Shown: positions 29,551 to 39,665 of the stretch, piece after piece
Layout: the number at the start of each line of letters is the position of its first letter
How positions within the stretch are numbered: position 1 is the first letter of the stretch
NCBI RefSeq assembly: GCF_014596565.1
Contig: NZ_NOIN01000003.1
Span: 310,001 to 374,000, forward strand
Length of the DNA: 64,000 nucleotides
Source: Pseudomonas sp. PSB18
GTDB lineage: Bacteria > Pseudomonadota > Gammaproteobacteria > Pseudomonadales > Pseudomonadaceae
Reading direction: 5' to 3'
Notes under the pieces: generated by a model
What the model saw: the letters and a program-made list of their open reading frames with translations, nothing else
Database searches by the model: none
What the model was told of the DNA's origin: nothing
Translations under genes and position numbers: made by a program

Positions 29551-29751
29551 TCAGTCCAATTCTTTGGCCCAGAGCTCCTGAACCGCTTCCAACACCTTCT
29601 CGCCGACTCGGCCAGAGGTGGGATCAAAGTCAGGCAGATCCAGGATCATCTGCTGCAGACGGACGAAACCTACAGTGTATGGATCGAGCCCCTGGTGGGC
29701 CTCAGCCAACTCTTCAGCGATGCGTTGTACATCATTCCAACCATAGCTCAT
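29551..29751 (-). CDS. iscX: Fe-S assembly protein IscX
   Basis: 66 residues from MSYGWNDVQRIAEEL, with the typical acidic helices (HQGLDPYTVGFVRLQQMILD) and DFDPTSGRVGEKVLEAVQEL. IscX binds IscS and tunes cluster assembly. It is the last gene of the isc operon, 13 bp after fdx. Confidence 0.95.
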   Translation of the reverse strand: MSYGWNDVQRIAEELAEAHQGLDPYTVGFVRLQQMILDLPDFDPTSGRVGEKVLEAVQELWAKELD

Positions 29752-29764
29752 GACAGTCTCACCA

Positions 29765-30106
29765 TCAGTGCGGCGCTTCAGCCGCATGGTTAAGCGAATA
29801 TTTCGGGATCTCGACGGTCAGGTCTTCCGTACCGACGATGGCCTGACAACCCAGGCGCGATTGCGCTTCCAGGCCCCAGGCCCGGTCGAGGAAATCTTCT
29901 TCCAGTTCGTCCGCTTCTTCCAGCGAATCGAACCCTTCACGGATGATGCAATGACAAGTGGTGCAGGCACAGACGCCGCCGCAGGCACTTTCCATCTCGA
30001 TATGGTGTTCATGGGCGAGCTCGAGGATGGAAATCCCAGGTTCGGCCTCCACCACCATGCCCTCGGGGCAGAACTTCTCGTGGGGTAAAAAAATCACCTG
30101 CGGCAT
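29765..30106 (-). CDS. fdx: ISC-type [2Fe-2S] ferredoxin
   Basis: 113 residues with the adrenodoxin-type cysteine set CGGVCACTTCHC plus a distal Cys in RLGCQAIVG. It supplies electrons for cluster assembly on IscU. It starts three bases after hscA ends. Confidence 0.95.
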   Translation of the reverse strand: MPQVIFLPHEKFCPEGMVVEAEPGISILELAHEHHIEMESACGGVCACTTCHCIIREGFDSLEEADELEEDFLDRAWGLEAQSRLGCQAIVGTEDLTVEIPKYSLNHAAEAPH

Positions 30107-30109
30107 CTA

Positions 30110-31972
30110 TTACTCCTCGATCTCATTCAGGTTACGCCCCGCCAGGGCGGCTTTGACCGTCGAATCCAGGCGGCGGGCGGCAAAGGCATCGGTGACTTGC
30201 GACAGACGCTTGGTCTGCTGCTCGATGGCATGGCCATCGGTGCCCTTGATCAATTCGGACAATTCCTGCATCTGCATTTCGATGACCATGCGTTCTTCCG
30301 CGTCCAGCAGGCGCTCGCCGTCGGCCTCGAGGGCGCCTTGCACGGCTTCGATCAGGCGCTGGGCGTCGACCTGTTGCTCGCGCAGCACGCGGGCCACCTT
30401 GTCGTCACCGGCATACTGGAACGAATCCTTGAGCATCCGGGCGATTTCGCCGTCGGTCAGGCCATAGGAAGGCTTGACCTGAATGCTGGCCTCGACGCCC
30501 GAACCCAGTTCGCGGGCAGAGACATTGAGCAGGCCGTCGGCATCGACCTGGAAGGTCACACGGATTTTCGCCGCCCCGGCGACCATGGCCGGGATGCCGC
30601 GCAATTCGAAGCGCGCCAGGGAGCGGCAGTCGCTGATGAGTTCCCGCTCGCCTTGCAGCACGTGGATCATCATGGCCGACTGGCCGTCTTTATAGGTGGT
30701 GAAATCCTGGGCGCGGGCGACGGGGATGGTGGTGTTGCGCGGAATCACCTTCTCCATCAGGCCACCCATGGTTTCCAGACCCAGGGACAGCGGAATCACG
30801 TCGAGCAACAGCAGTTCGCCGCCGTCGCGCTTGTTGCCGGCCAGGGTATCGGCCTGGATCGCGGCGCCGATGGCGACCACTTGGTCCGGGTCGATTTCAG
30901 TCAGCGGCTGACGACCAAAGGCCTCGGCTACGGCTTCGCGAACCCGCGGCACACGGGTCGAGCCGCCGACCATGACAACGGCCTTGACGTCTTCGAGCTC
31001 GACGCCAGAATCGCGCACGGCGCGGCGGCAAGCCTTGAGGCTGCGGGCGACCATAGGTTCGATCAGCGCATTGAAAGCTTCGCGGCTTAGGGAGGCCTTC
31101 CAGTCACCGTAGACGACCTCGACAGTCGCGGCGTCGGTCAGGGCTTCCTTGGCGGCACAGGCGGTTTGCAGCAGGTGACGTTGCGCTCCCGGATCAAGGT
31201 CGGCGGACAGGCCCGCCTGCTCGATGATCCAGCCGGCGATGGCGTGGTCGAAGTCATCGCCGCCCAGGGCGCTGTCGCCGCCGGTGGCCAGGACTTCGAA
31301 AACACCGCCGGTCAGGCGCAGAATCGAGATATCAAAGGTACCGCCGCCCAGGTCATAGATGGCAACCAGACCTTCGGCGTGCTGGTCCAGACCATACGCC
31401 ACCGCAGCGGCGGTCGGCTCGTTGAGCAGGCGCAGCACGTTCAGGCCGGCCAGTTTGGCCGCGTCCTTGGTGGCTTGGCGCTGGGCGTCATCGAAATAGG
31501 CCGGGACGGTGATGACCGCACCCACCAGTTCACCACCCAACGCCGCTTCGGCGCGTTGACGCAGGACCTTGAGGATGTCGGCCGACACTTCCACCGGGCT
31601 TTTCGGGCCCTGCACGGTTTCGATGAACGGCATGTGAGACTCGCCGCCGACGAAGCGGTACGGCAGTTGATCGCCCAATTGCTTGACGTCGGACAGGCCA
31701 CGCCCCATCAGGCGCTTGACCGAGACGATGGTGTTCAGCGGATCGGTCGCCGCGGCGAGCTTGGCCGACTCGCCCACTTCGATACGGTCGGCGTGGTAGC
31801 GGACGGCGGACGGCAGGATCACCCGCCCCTGCTCATCGGCCAGCGGCTCGGAAAGACCGCTGCGCAACGCAGCGACCAGGGAATTGGTGGTACCCAAGTC
31901 GATTCCCACAGCCAGGCGACGCTGGTGCGGTTGAGGACTTTGGCCGGGTTCGGCGATCTGCAGTAGGGCCAT
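30110..31972 (-). CDS. hscA: Fe-S protein assembly chaperone HscA
   Basis: 620 residues, a specialised Hsp70. The ATPase domain begins [18 protein letters not shown] with [13 protein letters not shown] and [13 protein letters not shown]; a substrate-binding domain and helical lid follow. It acts with HscB to release clusters from IscU, recognising the LPPVK loop, which is present in the iscU product here. Co-directional between hscB and fdx. Confidence 0.97.
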   Translation of the reverse strand: MALLQIAEPGQSPQPHQRRLAVGIDLGTTNSLVAALRSGLSEPLADEQGRVILPSAVRYHADRIEVGESAKLAAATDPLNTIVSVKRLMGRGLSDVKQLGDQLPYRFVGGESHMPFIETVQGPKSPVEVSADILKVLRQRAEAALGGELVGAVITVPAYFDDAQRQATKDAAKLAGLNVLRLLNEPTAAAVAYGLDQHAEGLVAIYDLGGGTFDISILRLTGGVFEVLATGGDSALGGDDFDHAIAGWIIEQAGLSADLDPGAQRHLLQTACAAKEALTDAATVEVVYGDWKASLSREAFNALIEPMVARSLKACRRAVRDSGVELEDVKAVVMVGGSTRVPRVREAVAEAFGRQPLTEIDPDQVVAIGAAIQADTLAGNKRDGGELLLLDVIPLSLGLETMGGLMEKVIPRNTTIPVARAQDFTTYKDGQSAMMIHVLQGERELISDCRSLARFELRGIPAMVAGAAKIRVTFQVDADGLLNVSARELGSGVEASIQVKPSYGLTDGEIARMLKDSFQYAGDDKVARVLREQQVDAQRLIEAVQGALEADGERLLDAEERMVIEMQMQELSELIKGTDGHAIEQQTKRLSQVTDAFAARRLDSTVKAALAGRNLNEIEE

Positions 31973-32022
31973 CGTAATCAGGACTTATCTGTAATCAGGC
32001 GTGCGACCGGAGCGGCACTGGG

Positions 32023-32544
32023 TTAATCGTCGAGGCGCTCTTCTAGCTGGCGCACTTCGTAGGTGAGCTTGTCGAGGAACTGCATGCGCCGCATCAGGCG
32101 TTCGGCCTGTTCGCGTTGCGCGGCATCGTTCCAGCAGGCTGCGAAGCTTTCGTTCAGGGTTTGCTGGGCGTCCTTCAAGCGGCGCTTGAACGCGGCGACA
32201 CCCGCCAGGTCGGCACTGTCCTGCAGGTCTTCGAGCTCTTCGCGCCACTGCATCTGCTGCAGAAGAAACTCGGGATCGTGCACCGTGACTTCCAGGGGCA
32301 GCTCATGACCGCTGATGGCCAGCAGGTATCGCGCGCGCTTGGCCGGGTTCTTGAGCGTCTGGTAGGCCTCGTTGAGGTTCGCGGACTGCTCGAGCGCCCG
32401 CCGCTGCTCGGCCTCGGAGGCGTCCGCGAAGCGGTCCGGATGAACGCCTCGGGCCAGCTCGAGATAACGCGCAGACAGCTCATCGAGATCCAGGCTGAAA
32501 CCCGGCTGCACCTGAAACAAAGCAAAATGACAAGGAGTACCCAC
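32023..32544 (-). CDS. hscB: Fe-S co-chaperone HscB
   Basis: 173 residues with a GTG start (GTGGGTACTCCTTG), eight bases after the iscA stop; the open frame further upstream lies inside iscA. The N-terminal J-domain has the HPDRF motif and opens [20 protein letters not shown]. The C-terminal three-helix domain binds IscU. It stimulates HscA ATPase. Confidence 0.95.
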   Translation of the reverse strand: MGTPCHFALFQVQPGFSLDLDELSARYLELARGVHPDRFADASEAEQRRALEQSANLNEAYQTLKNPAKRARYLLAISGHELPLEVTVHDPEFLLQQMQWREELEDLQDSADLAGVAAFKRRLKDAQQTLNESFAACWNDAAQREQAERLMRRMQFLDKLTYEVRQLEERLDD

Positions 32545-32552
32545 GAGCCGCC

Positions 32553-32876
32553 TCAGATGTTGAAGCTTTCGCCGCAGCCACATTCACCGCGCACGTTGGG
32601 GTTGTTGAACTTGAAGCCTTCGTTCAACCCTTCCTTGACGAAATCCAGCTCAGTGCCGTCCAGGTACGTCAGGCTCTTCGGATCGATGATCACTTTCTGA
32701 CCATGACTTTCGAACACCTGATCGTCTTCGCCGACTTCATCGACGAACTCCAGTACATAGGCGAGGCCGGAACAACCCGTTGTGCGAACACCCAGGCGGA
32801 TGCCCTCGCCCTTGCCGCGTCCCGCGAGGGAGCGCTGTATGTGCCTGGCGGCTGCTTCTGTCATCTGGATAGCCAT
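32553..32876 (-). CDS. iscA: Fe-S cluster assembly protein IscA
   Basis: 107 residues of A-type carrier. The three conserved cysteines are in [10 protein letters not shown] and the C-terminal GECGCGESF. It carries iron or clusters to target enzymes. It lies 23 bp downstream of iscU. Confidence 0.96.
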   Translation of the reverse strand: MAIQMTEAAARHIQRSLAGRGKGEGIRLGVRTTGCSGLAYVLEFVDEVGEDDQVFESHGQKVIIDPKSLTYLDGTELDFVKEGLNEGFKFNNPNVRGECGCGESFNI

Positions 32877-32899
32877 GAAAACTCCTTACCTGTCGCGGT

Positions 32900-33286
32900 T
32901 CAGATCAAGCCTTTCTTCTGCTTGTAGTCGCGAACAGCGGCCTTGATGGCGTCTTCAGCGAGTACCGAGCAGTGGATTTTCACTGGCGGCAGGGCCAGTT
33001 CTTCGGCCAGCTGGGTGTTCTTGATGGTTTCGGCTTCATCGAGGGTCTTGCCCTTCATCCACTCGGTGGCCAGGGAGCTGGACGCAATGGCCGAACCGCA
33101 GCCGTAGGTCTTGAACTTGGCATCTTCGATGATGCCTTGCTCGTTGACCTTGATCTGCAGACGCATCACGTCGCCGCACGCCGGCGCGCCGACCATACCG
33201 GTGCCGACATCAGGATCCTGCGCGTCCATCTTGCCGACGTTGCGCGGGTTCTCGTAGTGGTCGATGACCTTTTCGCTATATGCCAT
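32900..33286 (-). CDS. iscU: Fe-S cluster scaffold IscU
   Basis: 128 residues from MAYSEKVIDHYENPRNVG. The cluster cysteines are in GAPACGDVM, TYGCGSA and IHCSVL. LPPVK just before the last Cys is the HscA recognition site. A start three codons upstream is less typical. It follows iscS. Confidence 0.97.
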   Translation of the reverse strand: MAYSEKVIDHYENPRNVGKMDAQDPDVGTGMVGAPACGDVMRLQIKVNEQGIIEDAKFKTYGCGSAIASSSLATEWMKGKTLDEAETIKNTQLAEELALPPVKIHCSVLAEDAIKAAVRDYKQKKGLI

Positions 33287-33329
33287 TTGCTTCAATCCTC
33301 ATCAGTGGAGTCGCTCTGGTGGCGACTTC

Positions 33330-34544
33330 TCAGTGCGCCGCCCATTCGATTTTCGAAATGTCGACGCCGTCTTTGTACATGTCCCACAGCGGCGACAGTG
33401 CGCGCAGCTTGGTGACGGCCTCGCAGACTTTCTGCGCGGCGTAATCGATTTCTTCTTCGGTGGTGAAGCGGCCGAAGGTGAAGCGGATCGAGCTGTGAGC
33501 CAGTTCGTCGTTGCGACCCAGGGCGCGCAGTACATACGAAGGCTCGAGGGACGCCGAGGTGCACGCCGAACCGGACGACACGGCCAGATCCTTGAGCGCC
33601 ATGATCAGCGACTCGCCCTCAACGTAGTTGAAGCTCAAGTTCAGGTTGTGCGGTACGCGAGCGGTCATGCTGCCGTTGACGTAGAGCTCTTCCAGGTGCT
33701 CGACCTGCTTGAAGAAACGGTCGCTCAGGGCTTTGATGCGCACGTTCTCGGCGGCCATGTCTTCCTTGGCCACGCGGAAGGCTTCGCCCATGCCGACGAT
33801 CTGGTGGGTCGCCAGGGTGCCGGAACGCATGCCACGCTCGTGACCGCCGCCGTGCATGGTCGCTTCGAGGCGAACACGCGGCTTGCGGCTCACGTACAGC
33901 GCGCCGATACCTTTAGGGCCGTAGGTCTTGTGGGCAGAGAACGACATCAGGTCGACTTTGAGCTTCGACAGGTCGATGTCGACCTTACCGGTGGACTGGG
34001 CCGCGTCGACGTGGAACAGGACGCCGCGGGAACGGGTCAGTTCGCCGATGGCTTCGATGTCGTTGACGGTGCCGATTTCGTTGTTCACGTGCATGATCGA
34101 CACCAGGATGGTGTCATCGCGCAGAGCGGCTTCGACCATGGCCGGGGTGATCAGGCCGTCTTCGCCAGGCTCGATGTAGGTGACTTCGAAACCTTCACGC
34201 TCCAGTTGGCGCGTGGTGTCCAGGACCGCCTTGTGCTCGATCTTGGAGGTGATCAGGTGCTTGCCCTTGGTGTGATAGAAGTGCGCGACACCCTTGATTG
34301 CCAGGTTGTCAGACTCGGTGGCACCGGAGGTCCAGACGATTTCACGCGGGTCGGCGTTGACCAGGTCGGCGACCTGGCGACGGGCGTTCTCGACCGACTC
34401 CTCGGCCTTCCAGCCGAACACGTGGGAGCGGGACGCCGGGTTACCGAAGTTTCCGTCGACCAGCAGGCATTCACTCATTTTCTGCGCGACACGCGGGTCA
34501 ACCGGGGTGGTCGCAGAGTAATCAAGGTAAATCGGCAATTTCAT
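33330..34544 (-). CDS. iscS: cysteine desulfurase IscS
   Basis: 404 residues. The PLP lysine is in [11 protein letters not shown] and the persulfide-forming Cys in [10 protein letters not shown]. It takes sulfur from cysteine for Fe-S clusters and for tRNA thiolation. GAGAGAGTCC lies before the ATG. Second gene of the isc operon. Confidence 0.98.
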   Translation of the reverse strand: MKLPIYLDYSATTPVDPRVAQKMSECLLVDGNFGNPASRSHVFGWKAEESVENARRQVADLVNADPREIVWTSGATESDNLAIKGVAHFYHTKGKHLITSKIEHKAVLDTTRQLEREGFEVTYIEPGEDGLITPAMVEAALRDDTILVSIMHVNNEIGTVNDIEAIGELTRSRGVLFHVDAAQSTGKVDIDLSKLKVDLMSFSAHKTYGPKGIGALYVSRKPRVRLEATMHGGGHERGMRSGTLATHQIVGMGEAFRVAKEDMAAENVRIKALSDRFFKQVEHLEELYVNGSMTARVPHNLNLSFNYVEGESLIMALKDLAVSSGSACTSASLEPSYVLRALGRNDELAHSSIRFTFGRFTTEEEIDYAAQKVCEAVTKLRALSPLWDMYKDGVDISKIEWAAH

Positions 34545-34594
34545 GGACTCTCTCCTAAATCAGGCTGGCTGGCGTTCCGCTTGCTCTGCGGCAG

Positions 34595-35086
34595 TCATTC
34601 GACGGCGGACGCTTCAATCTTGTCCAGGTGCGGCGCCTTGCCATTGCAACGGCGCTGGTCCTGACGCTGGGCTACTTCCTGCACCTCACGGCGGGTGACA
34701 AGGTCAGCCAAGCTGATACCGCTCAGAAACTCGTGGATCTGCAGGCTCAAGTCGCACCACAGATGGTGGGTCAGGCACGTATCGCCGCCATGGCAGTCGC
34801 CCAACCCCTGGCATTTGGTCGCATCGACCGATTCGTTCACCGCATCGATCACCTGGGCGACCTGGATGCCTTGCATGTCGCGCGACAGCTGATAGCCGCC
34901 ACCGGGACCACGCACGCTGGACACCAGATTGCTGCGACGCAGCTTGGCGAACAGTTGTTCAAGGTAAGACAGGGAAATGCCCTGGCGTTCGGAGATATCG
35001 GCCAGGGACACCGGCCCGTGCTGCGCATGCAATGCCAGATCCAGCATTGCGGTCACGGCGTATCGGCCTTTTGTAGTCAGTCGCAT
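34595..35086 (-). CDS. iscR: Fe-S cluster-dependent regulator IscR
   Basis: 163 residues from [15 protein letters not shown]. Rrf2-type winged helix followed by the cluster-binding cysteines in [13 protein letters not shown], spaced as in E. coli IscR (Cys92, 98, 104). In the [2Fe-2S] form it represses its own operon. A matching operator lies just upstream. An ATG two codons earlier is possible. Confidence 0.96.
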   Translation of the reverse strand: MRLTTKGRYAVTAMLDLALHAQHGPVSLADISERQGISLSYLEQLFAKLRRSNLVSSVRGPGGGYQLSRDMQGIQVAQVIDAVNESVDATKCQGLGDCHGGDTCLTHHLWCDLSLQIHEFLSGISLADLVTRREVQEVAQRQDQRRCNGKAPHLDKIEASAVE

Positions 35087-35125
35087 GGACAATTACCACG
35101 GAGTTCGGAATGGGGCGAGTATGCA

Positions 35126-35150
35126 ATTCCCGAGTAATTAAGTCAACTAT
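35126..35150. promoter_or_regulatory. predicted type 1 IscR site
   Basis: A 25-bp imperfect palindrome begins ATTCCCGAGT and ends AGTCAACTAT, fitting the type 1 IscR pattern (ATA..CGACT...AGTC...TAT). It lies about 40 bp upstream of iscR, where autorepression would act. A partial second half-site, GATACTCGGG, follows at 35163-35172. Confidence 0.65.
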
Positions 35151-35234
35151 AAGACCTAGTGGGATACTCGGGTTTACCCGCGAAAGAGCGCGCGCATGAT
35201 AGCAAAGGGGGATCGCCGGGGACCAGCGATACCG

Positions 35235-35312
35235 CGTTATCGTTTATCGCGGGCAAGCCTTGCTCCCACAGACCCAGTGGAGACCTCTGTGGGAGCAAGG
35301 CTTGCCCGCGAT
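35235..35312. repeat. REP inverted pair
   Basis: CGCGGGCAAGCCTTGCTCCC and GGGAGCAAGGCTTGCCCGCG are exact reverse complements, between cysE and the iscR promoter region. Same subtype as the repeat at the left window edge. Confidence 0.85.
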
Positions 35313-35325
35313 GCAGACGCCTCGG

Positions 35326-36102
35326 TCAGCCGACCTGGCTCTGATCCTTGTCCTTCACGCACGCGAAATCTTCCTCGCGCAGTTCAGGCAGGTCCTTGGC
35401 ACAATAATTACTGCCCAGGTCCTTCAGGGCGCCGCACATCCCCTCCAGGCGTCCGTCGACGGCCTGCAGATGATCGAGCAGCTGGTTGATGGCGCGGGCG
35501 ACCGGGTCGGGCATGTCTTCGCCGACACCGTAGGCATCGAAGCCGATTTTCTCGGCCATGGCCTTGCGCCGGGCGTCCTGCTCGTCATCGGACTTGATAA
35601 TGATCCGCCCCGGAATACCCACCACGGTCGCGCCAGGCGGCACGGCTTTGGTAACCACGGCGTTGGAGCCGACCTTCGCCCCCGCCCCCACGGTAAACGG
35701 ACCGAGCACCTTGGCGCCCGCGCCAACCACCACGCCATCACCCAGGGTCGGGTGACGCTTGCCCTTGTTCCAGCTGGTGCCGCCCAGGGTCACGCCCTGG
35801 TACAGGGTCACGTCATCGCCGATCTCGGCGGTTTCGCCAATGACGATGCCCATGCCGTGGTCGATGAAGAACCGGCGACCGACCTTGGCCCCCGGATGGA
35901 TCTCGATCCCGGTCAGCCAGCGCCCGAAGTTGGACACCAGCCGCGCCAACCACTTCCAGCCCATGCCCCACAACGCACCGGACAAGCGATGGATCCAGAT
36001 GGCATGCATCCCCGGGTAGCAGGTCAGTACTTCAAAAGCGTTGCGCGCCGCCGGGTCACGATGGAAAACGCTTTGGATATCTTCACGCAAACGATCGAAC
36101 AT
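35326..36102 (-). CDS. cysE: serine O-acetyltransferase
   Basis: 258 residues. A helical N-terminal region precedes a left-handed beta helix of hexapeptide repeats ([48 protein letters not shown]), with a tail rich in charged residues. It makes O-acetylserine for cysteine synthesis, which supplies IscS next door. It starts one base after the trmJ stop region. Confidence 0.95.
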   Translation of the reverse strand: MFDRLREDIQSVFHRDPAARNAFEVLTCYPGMHAIWIHRLSGALWGMGWKWLARLVSNFGRWLTGIEIHPGAKVGRRFFIDHGMGIVIGETAEIGDDVTLYQGVTLGGTSWNKGKRHPTLGDGVVVGAGAKVLGPFTVGAGAKVGSNAVVTKAVPPGATVVGIPGRIIIKSDDEQDARRKAMAEKIGFDAYGVGEDMPDPVARAINQLLDHLQAVDGRLEGMCGALKDLGSNYCAKDLPELREEDFACVKDKDQSQVG

Positions 36103-36103
36103 T

Positions 36104-36874
36104 TTAATCCTTCCGCTTAATCAGCTCGCCACGGGCCGCTTTCTGGGTTTCCGTGAGGATGCCGCGCAATATATTCATCTCCGCCCGGCTGACCGAGCTT
36201 CGTCCGTACAACCGACGCAGGCGCGCCATCAAGTGCCGAGGCTTGTCCGGGTCGAGGAACTCGATGTCCACCAGGGTCTGTTCCAGGTGTTCATAGAATC
36301 GCTCCAGTTCGTCCATGGTCGCCAGTGTCTCACTGCGCGGCGACGTCGCCTCATATTTTTCGACCTTGCTCGGCTTGCCTTCGGCTGCCAGCCAGGCCAT
36401 GCGCACTTCATAGCTCAATACCTGCACCGCCGCCCCGAGGTTCAGGGAACTGAATCCGGGGTCGGAAGGGATATGCACGTGAAAGTGACATCGATGCAGC
36501 TCGTCGTTGGTCAGGCCGGAGTCTTCACGGCCGAACACCAGTGCGATTTCGATACCCTGCGCGGCTTCCTCGACCACTTTCGTCCCGCACTCGCGGGGGT
36601 CAAGCATGGGCCAGGGAATGCGGCGATCGCGGGCGCTGGTGCCGAGCACCAGGTTGCAGCCCACCAGGGCGTCTTCCAGGGTGGCGACGACCTGCGCACC
36701 GGCCAGGATGTCACCGGCGCCGGAGGCCCGGGCGTCGGCTTCGTGATGGGGAAACAAGCGAGGCTCGACCAGCACCAGCCGCGACAGGCCCATGTTCTTC
36801 ATGGCCCGCGCAGCTCCGCCGATATTGCCCGGATGGCTGGTATTGACCAGGACGACACGAATGTTCTGCAACAA
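36104..36874 (-). CDS. trmJ: tRNA (cytidine/uridine-32-2'-O)-methyltransferase TrmJ
   Basis: About 256 residues. The SPOUT fold opens with [20 protein letters not shown] and shows the knot-forming [16 protein letters not shown]. It methylates position 32 in several tRNAs. The start is uncertain: family proteins begin at M-LQNIRV, which here would be a TTG codon at 36874, with other TTG codons at 36871 and 36907. No ATG suits and no strong ribosome site is seen. Confidence 0.92.
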   Translation of the reverse strand: MLQNIRVVLVNTSHPGNIGGAARAMKNMGLSRLVLVEPRLFPHHEADARASGAGDILAGAQVVATLEDALVGCNLVLGTSARDRRIPWPMLDPRECGTKVVEEAAQGIEIALVFGREDSGLTNDELHRCHFHVHIPSDPGFSSLNLGAAVQVLSYEVRMAWLAAEGKPSKVEKYEATSPRSETLATMDELERFYEHLEQTLVDIEFLDPDKPRHLMARLRRLYGRSSVSRAEMNILRGILTETQKAARGELIKRKD

Positions 36875-37018
36875 GGGAGGCGCTCTCGAACACGATAAAG
36901 GGAGCAAATCTTACATAAGCACCTACCGTTAAGCTATGAAAGCGAACGCCAACCTTCTCCTGAGAAAACTTTCTGATAGAATGCGCGGCTTTCTTTAACA
37001 ACCTTAGGTGACACATCC

Positions 37019-37837
37019 ATGCAGCCCATGCTGAATATCGCGCTGCGCGCCGCCCGCAGCGCCAGTGAACTGATCTTCCGCTCCATCGAGCGCCTGGATA
37101 CCATCAAGGTCGATGAAAAAGACGCCAAGGACTATGTGTCCGAGGTTGATCGTGCCGCCGAACAGAAAATCGTCGATGCCCTGCGCAAGGCTTACCCGAA
37201 CCACTCGATCATGGGTGAAGAGACCGGTATGCACGCCGGCACCGGCATTGAAGGTGAAGAGTACCTGTGGATCATCGATCCGCTGGACGGCACCACCAAC
37301 TTCCTGCGCGGCATTCCTCACTTCGCCGTCAGCATCGCCTGCAAATACCGTGGCCGCCTGGAACACGCCGTCGTGCTGGATCCGGTTCGCCAGGAAGAAT
37401 TCACCGCCAGCCGTGGCCGTGGCGCCCAACTGAACGGTCGCCGTCTGCGCGTCAGCGGCCGCACCAGCCTGGATGGCGCCCTGCTGGGTACCGGCTTCCC
37501 GTTCCGCGATGACCAGATGGACAACCTGGACAACTACCTGGGCATGTTCCGCGCCCTGGTCGGTCAGACCGCCGGTATCCGCCGCGCCGGTGCCGCGAGC
37601 CTGGACCTGGCTTACGTGGCGGCGGGTCGTTTCGATGCATTCTGGGAGTCGGGCCTGTCCGAATGGGACATGGCAGCGGGCGCCCTGCTGATCCAGGAAG
37701 CAGGTGGCTTGGTGAGCGACTTTACCGGCGGCCACGATTTCCTTGAAAAAGGCCATATCGTTGCCGGCAACACCAAGTGCTTCAAGGCTGTTCTGACAGC
37801 CATCCAGCCACACCTGCCGCACTCGCTGAAGCGTTAA
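37019..37837 (+). CDS. suhB: inositol-1-monophosphatase family protein SuhB
   Basis: 272 residues with Li-sensitive phosphatase motifs: GEETG, DPLDGTTNFLRGIPHF (metal binding) and SEWDMAAGALLI. SuhB also binds Nus factors in rRNA antitermination in E. coli. It is divergent from trmJ, a conserved arrangement, and ends at a strong terminator. Confidence 0.95.
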   Translation: MQPMLNIALRAARSASELIFRSIERLDTIKVDEKDAKDYVSEVDRAAEQKIVDALRKAYPNHSIMGEETGMHAGTGIEGEEYLWIIDPLDGTTNFLRGIPHFAVSIACKYRGRLEHAVVLDPVRQEEFTASRGRGAQLNGRRLRVSGRTSLDGALLGTGFPFRDDQMDNLDNYLGMFRALVGQTAGIRRAGAASLDLAYVAAGRFDAFWESGLSEWDMAAGALLIQEAGGLVSDFTGGHDFLEKGHIVAGNTKCFKAVLTAIQPHLPHSLKR

Positions 37838-37852
37838 GCGCCTCGGTTACAG

Positions 37853-37880
37853 AAAAGCACCCTTCGGGGTGCTTTTTTTA
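37853..37880 (+). terminator. suhB terminator
   Basis: AAAAGCACCC-TTCG-GGGTGCTTTTTTT: a GC stem with a UUCG tetraloop and a T-run. A near-identical stem in the opposite sense ends the gene at 38076. Confidence 0.9.
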
Positions 37881-37900
37881 TGCCTGAATTTCGGTAATTG

Positions 37901-38012
37901 ATCGTTCCCACGCTCCGCGTGGGAACGCCGCCAGGGACGCTCCGCGTTCCGCTTTTCGAAGGTGACGCAGAGCGTCACGGGATGCATTCCCACACAGAGC
38001 GTGGGAACGATC
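37901..38012. repeat. REP-type array (CCCACGCTCCGCGTGGG core)
   Basis: GTTCCCACGCTCCGCGTGGG, GACGCTCCGCGTTCC, GACGCAGAGCGTCACGG and CACACAGAGCGTGGGAACG form a partly decayed inverted array. It is the same family as at 17.5 kb and sits between two facing terminators. Confidence 0.8.
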
Positions 38013-38033
38013 TACAGCCCAGAATTCAGGCGT

Positions 38034-38062
38034 AAAAAAAGCACCCCGAAGGGTGCTTTTTT
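38034..38062 (-). terminator. terminator of the glycine-zipper gene
   Basis: AAAAAAAGCACCC-CGAA-GGGTGCTTTTTT works in the leftward direction. The stem is the same as that of the suhB terminator. Confidence 0.88.
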
Positions 38063-38075
38063 CATAGCGGTTGGA

Positions 38076-38624
38076 TCACTGGGCTGGTTGGTTCTGGCCC
38101 AGGATCAGTTGGCCTTCCTTGTTCACCGGGATCTGGTTGCCCGGGTCGCGGTCCATGCGGACCTTGCCTTCCTTGCCGTCGAGCATGTAGCGCACGTCGT
38201 AGCCGACCACTTTGTCGCTGATGTCATTGACAGTGTTGCAGCGCGTTTGCGTGGTGGTGTACGTGTCACGTTCCTGCATGCCTTCCTGAATCTTGTTACC
38301 GGCATAACCGCCACCGGCCGCACCCGCCACGGTGGCGATTTTCTTGCCGGTGCCGCCGCCGATCTGATTACCCAACAGGCCACCCGCCACGGCGCCCAAC
38401 ACAGTACCGGCGATCTGATGTTGATCCTGGACCGGCTTCTGCCGGGTCACGGTGACGTCCTTGCAGACTTCACGCGGGGTTTTGATCTGAGTCTTGACCG
38501 GCTCTACTGCCAGTACCTGTGCATACTCAGGACCACTTTTCACCAAGCTGTAGGTCGCGACCGCACCACCGGCAGTTACACCGACAGCACCCAATACCGC
38601 ACCAACCAGCATCGATTTGTTCAC
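38076..38624 (-). CDS. glycine-zipper 2TM domain protein
   Basis: About 182 residues from a GTG (GTGAACAAATCG) preceded by CCAGGAGG, the better ribosome site; longer reading to 38702 lacks support. The N-terminal anchor is MLVGAVLGAVGVTAGGAVA. The glycine zipper is GTVLGAVAGGLLGNQIGGGT followed by GAAGGGYAGNKIQEGMQ. It resembles SlyB/Rick17-type envelope proteins. Function unknown, with a likely role in envelope integrity. Confidence 0.8.
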   Translation of the reverse strand: MNKSMLVGAVLGAVGVTAGGAVATYSLVKSGPEYAQVLAVEPVKTQIKTPREVCKDVTVTRQKPVQDQHQIAGTVLGAVAGGLLGNQIGGGTGKKIATVAGAAGGGYAGNKIQEGMQERDTYTTTQTRCNTVNDISDKVVGYDVRYMLDGKEGKVRMDRDPGNQIPVNKEGQLILGQNQPAQ

Positions 38625-38681
38625 TTGAACCTCCTGGCCATCACCAGCGGAATAATCCGCGCTTCTCCCAGCCTTGGAGCA

Positions 38682-38714
38682 TAAAAAAAGGCGCGAGTTC
38701 AACTCGCGCCTTTT
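38682..38714 (-). terminator. secDF-yajC operon terminator
   Basis: AAAAAAAGGCGCGAGTT and AACTCGCGCCTTTT form a stem with a T-run leftward, 27 bp after the secF stop. Confidence 0.88.
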
Positions 38715-38741
38715 CAGCGGTGACGGACGGAGCGACGAGCC

Positions 38742-39656
38742 TTAGGGGCGGTCGTCCACTTCCGTTTCGGTGGCCGCCGGAGGAATCAGGTCCTCGGAGT
38801 TCAGGTTCAGCCAGATCAGCACCACGTTGGCGATGTAGATCGACGAGTAGGTACCCGCCAATACACCGACAAACAGCGCAATGGAGAAACCGAACAGGTT
38901 GTCACCACCAAAGAACAGCAGCGCGGCAATCGCCAGCAAGGTGGAGATCGACGTCGCCATGGTCCGCAGCAGGGTCTGGGTGGTCGAGATGTTGATGTTC
39001 TCGATCAACGAGGCCTTGCGCAGCACGCGGAAGTTCTCACGCACCCGGTCGAACACCACGATGGTGTCGTTGAGCGAGTAACCGATGATCGCCAGCACCG
39101 CCGCCAGCACCGTCAGGTCGAAGGTGATCTGGAAGAACGACAGGATACCCACGGTCACGGCCACGTCGTGGATCAACGAGACAATGGCGCCCACCGCGAA
39201 CTTCCACTGAAAGCGGAAGGCCAGGTAGATCAGGATGCCGCCCAGCGCCATCAGCATGCCGAGGCCGCCCTGGTCGCGCAGCTCTTCACCCACTTGCGGG
39301 CCCACGAACTCGACACGCTTGACCTTCGCCGGGTTGTCGCCACCGGCCTTCTGCAAGGCATCGGCAACCTGGTGACCCAGTTGCGGGTCTTCACCCGGCA
39401 TGCGCACCAGCAGGTCGGTGGTTGCGCCGAAGCTCTGCACGATGGCTTCGTGGTAACCGGACGTTGCCAGTTGCTCACGCACCTTGGTCACGTCGGCCGG
39501 ACGCTCGTAGGTCAGCTCGATGAGCGTACCGCCGGTGAAGTCCAGGCCGTAGTTCAGACCCTTGGTGGCCCAGCTGAACAACGCCAGTGCAGTGAGGAAC
39601 AATGTGACGCCGAACGCGAAGTTGCGAACGCCCATGAAGTTGATTGTACGTAACAT
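38742..39656 (-). CDS. secF: protein translocase subunit SecF
   Basis: 304 residues, six membrane helices. The first helix (FAFGVTLFLTALALFSW) and the GLDFTGGTLIEL motif are typical, followed by a periplasmic domain. IIGYSLNDTIVVFDRVREN is the SecF signature. With SecD it uses the proton gradient to pull proteins out of SecYEG. Confidence 0.97.
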   Translation of the reverse strand: MLRTINFMGVRNFAFGVTLFLTALALFSWATKGLNYGLDFTGGTLIELTYERPADVTKVREQLATSGYHEAIVQSFGATTDLLVRMPGEDPQLGHQVADALQKAGGDNPAKVKRVEFVGPQVGEELRDQGGLGMLMALGGILIYLAFRFQWKFAVGAIVSLIHDVAVTVGILSFFQITFDLTVLAAVLAIIGYSLNDTIVVFDRVRENFRVLRKASLIENINISTTQTLLRTMATSISTLLAIAALLFFGGDNLFGFSIALFVGVLAGTYSSIYIANVVLIWLNLNSEDLIPPAATETEVDDRP

Positions 39657-39665
39657 GGCAGCCCC

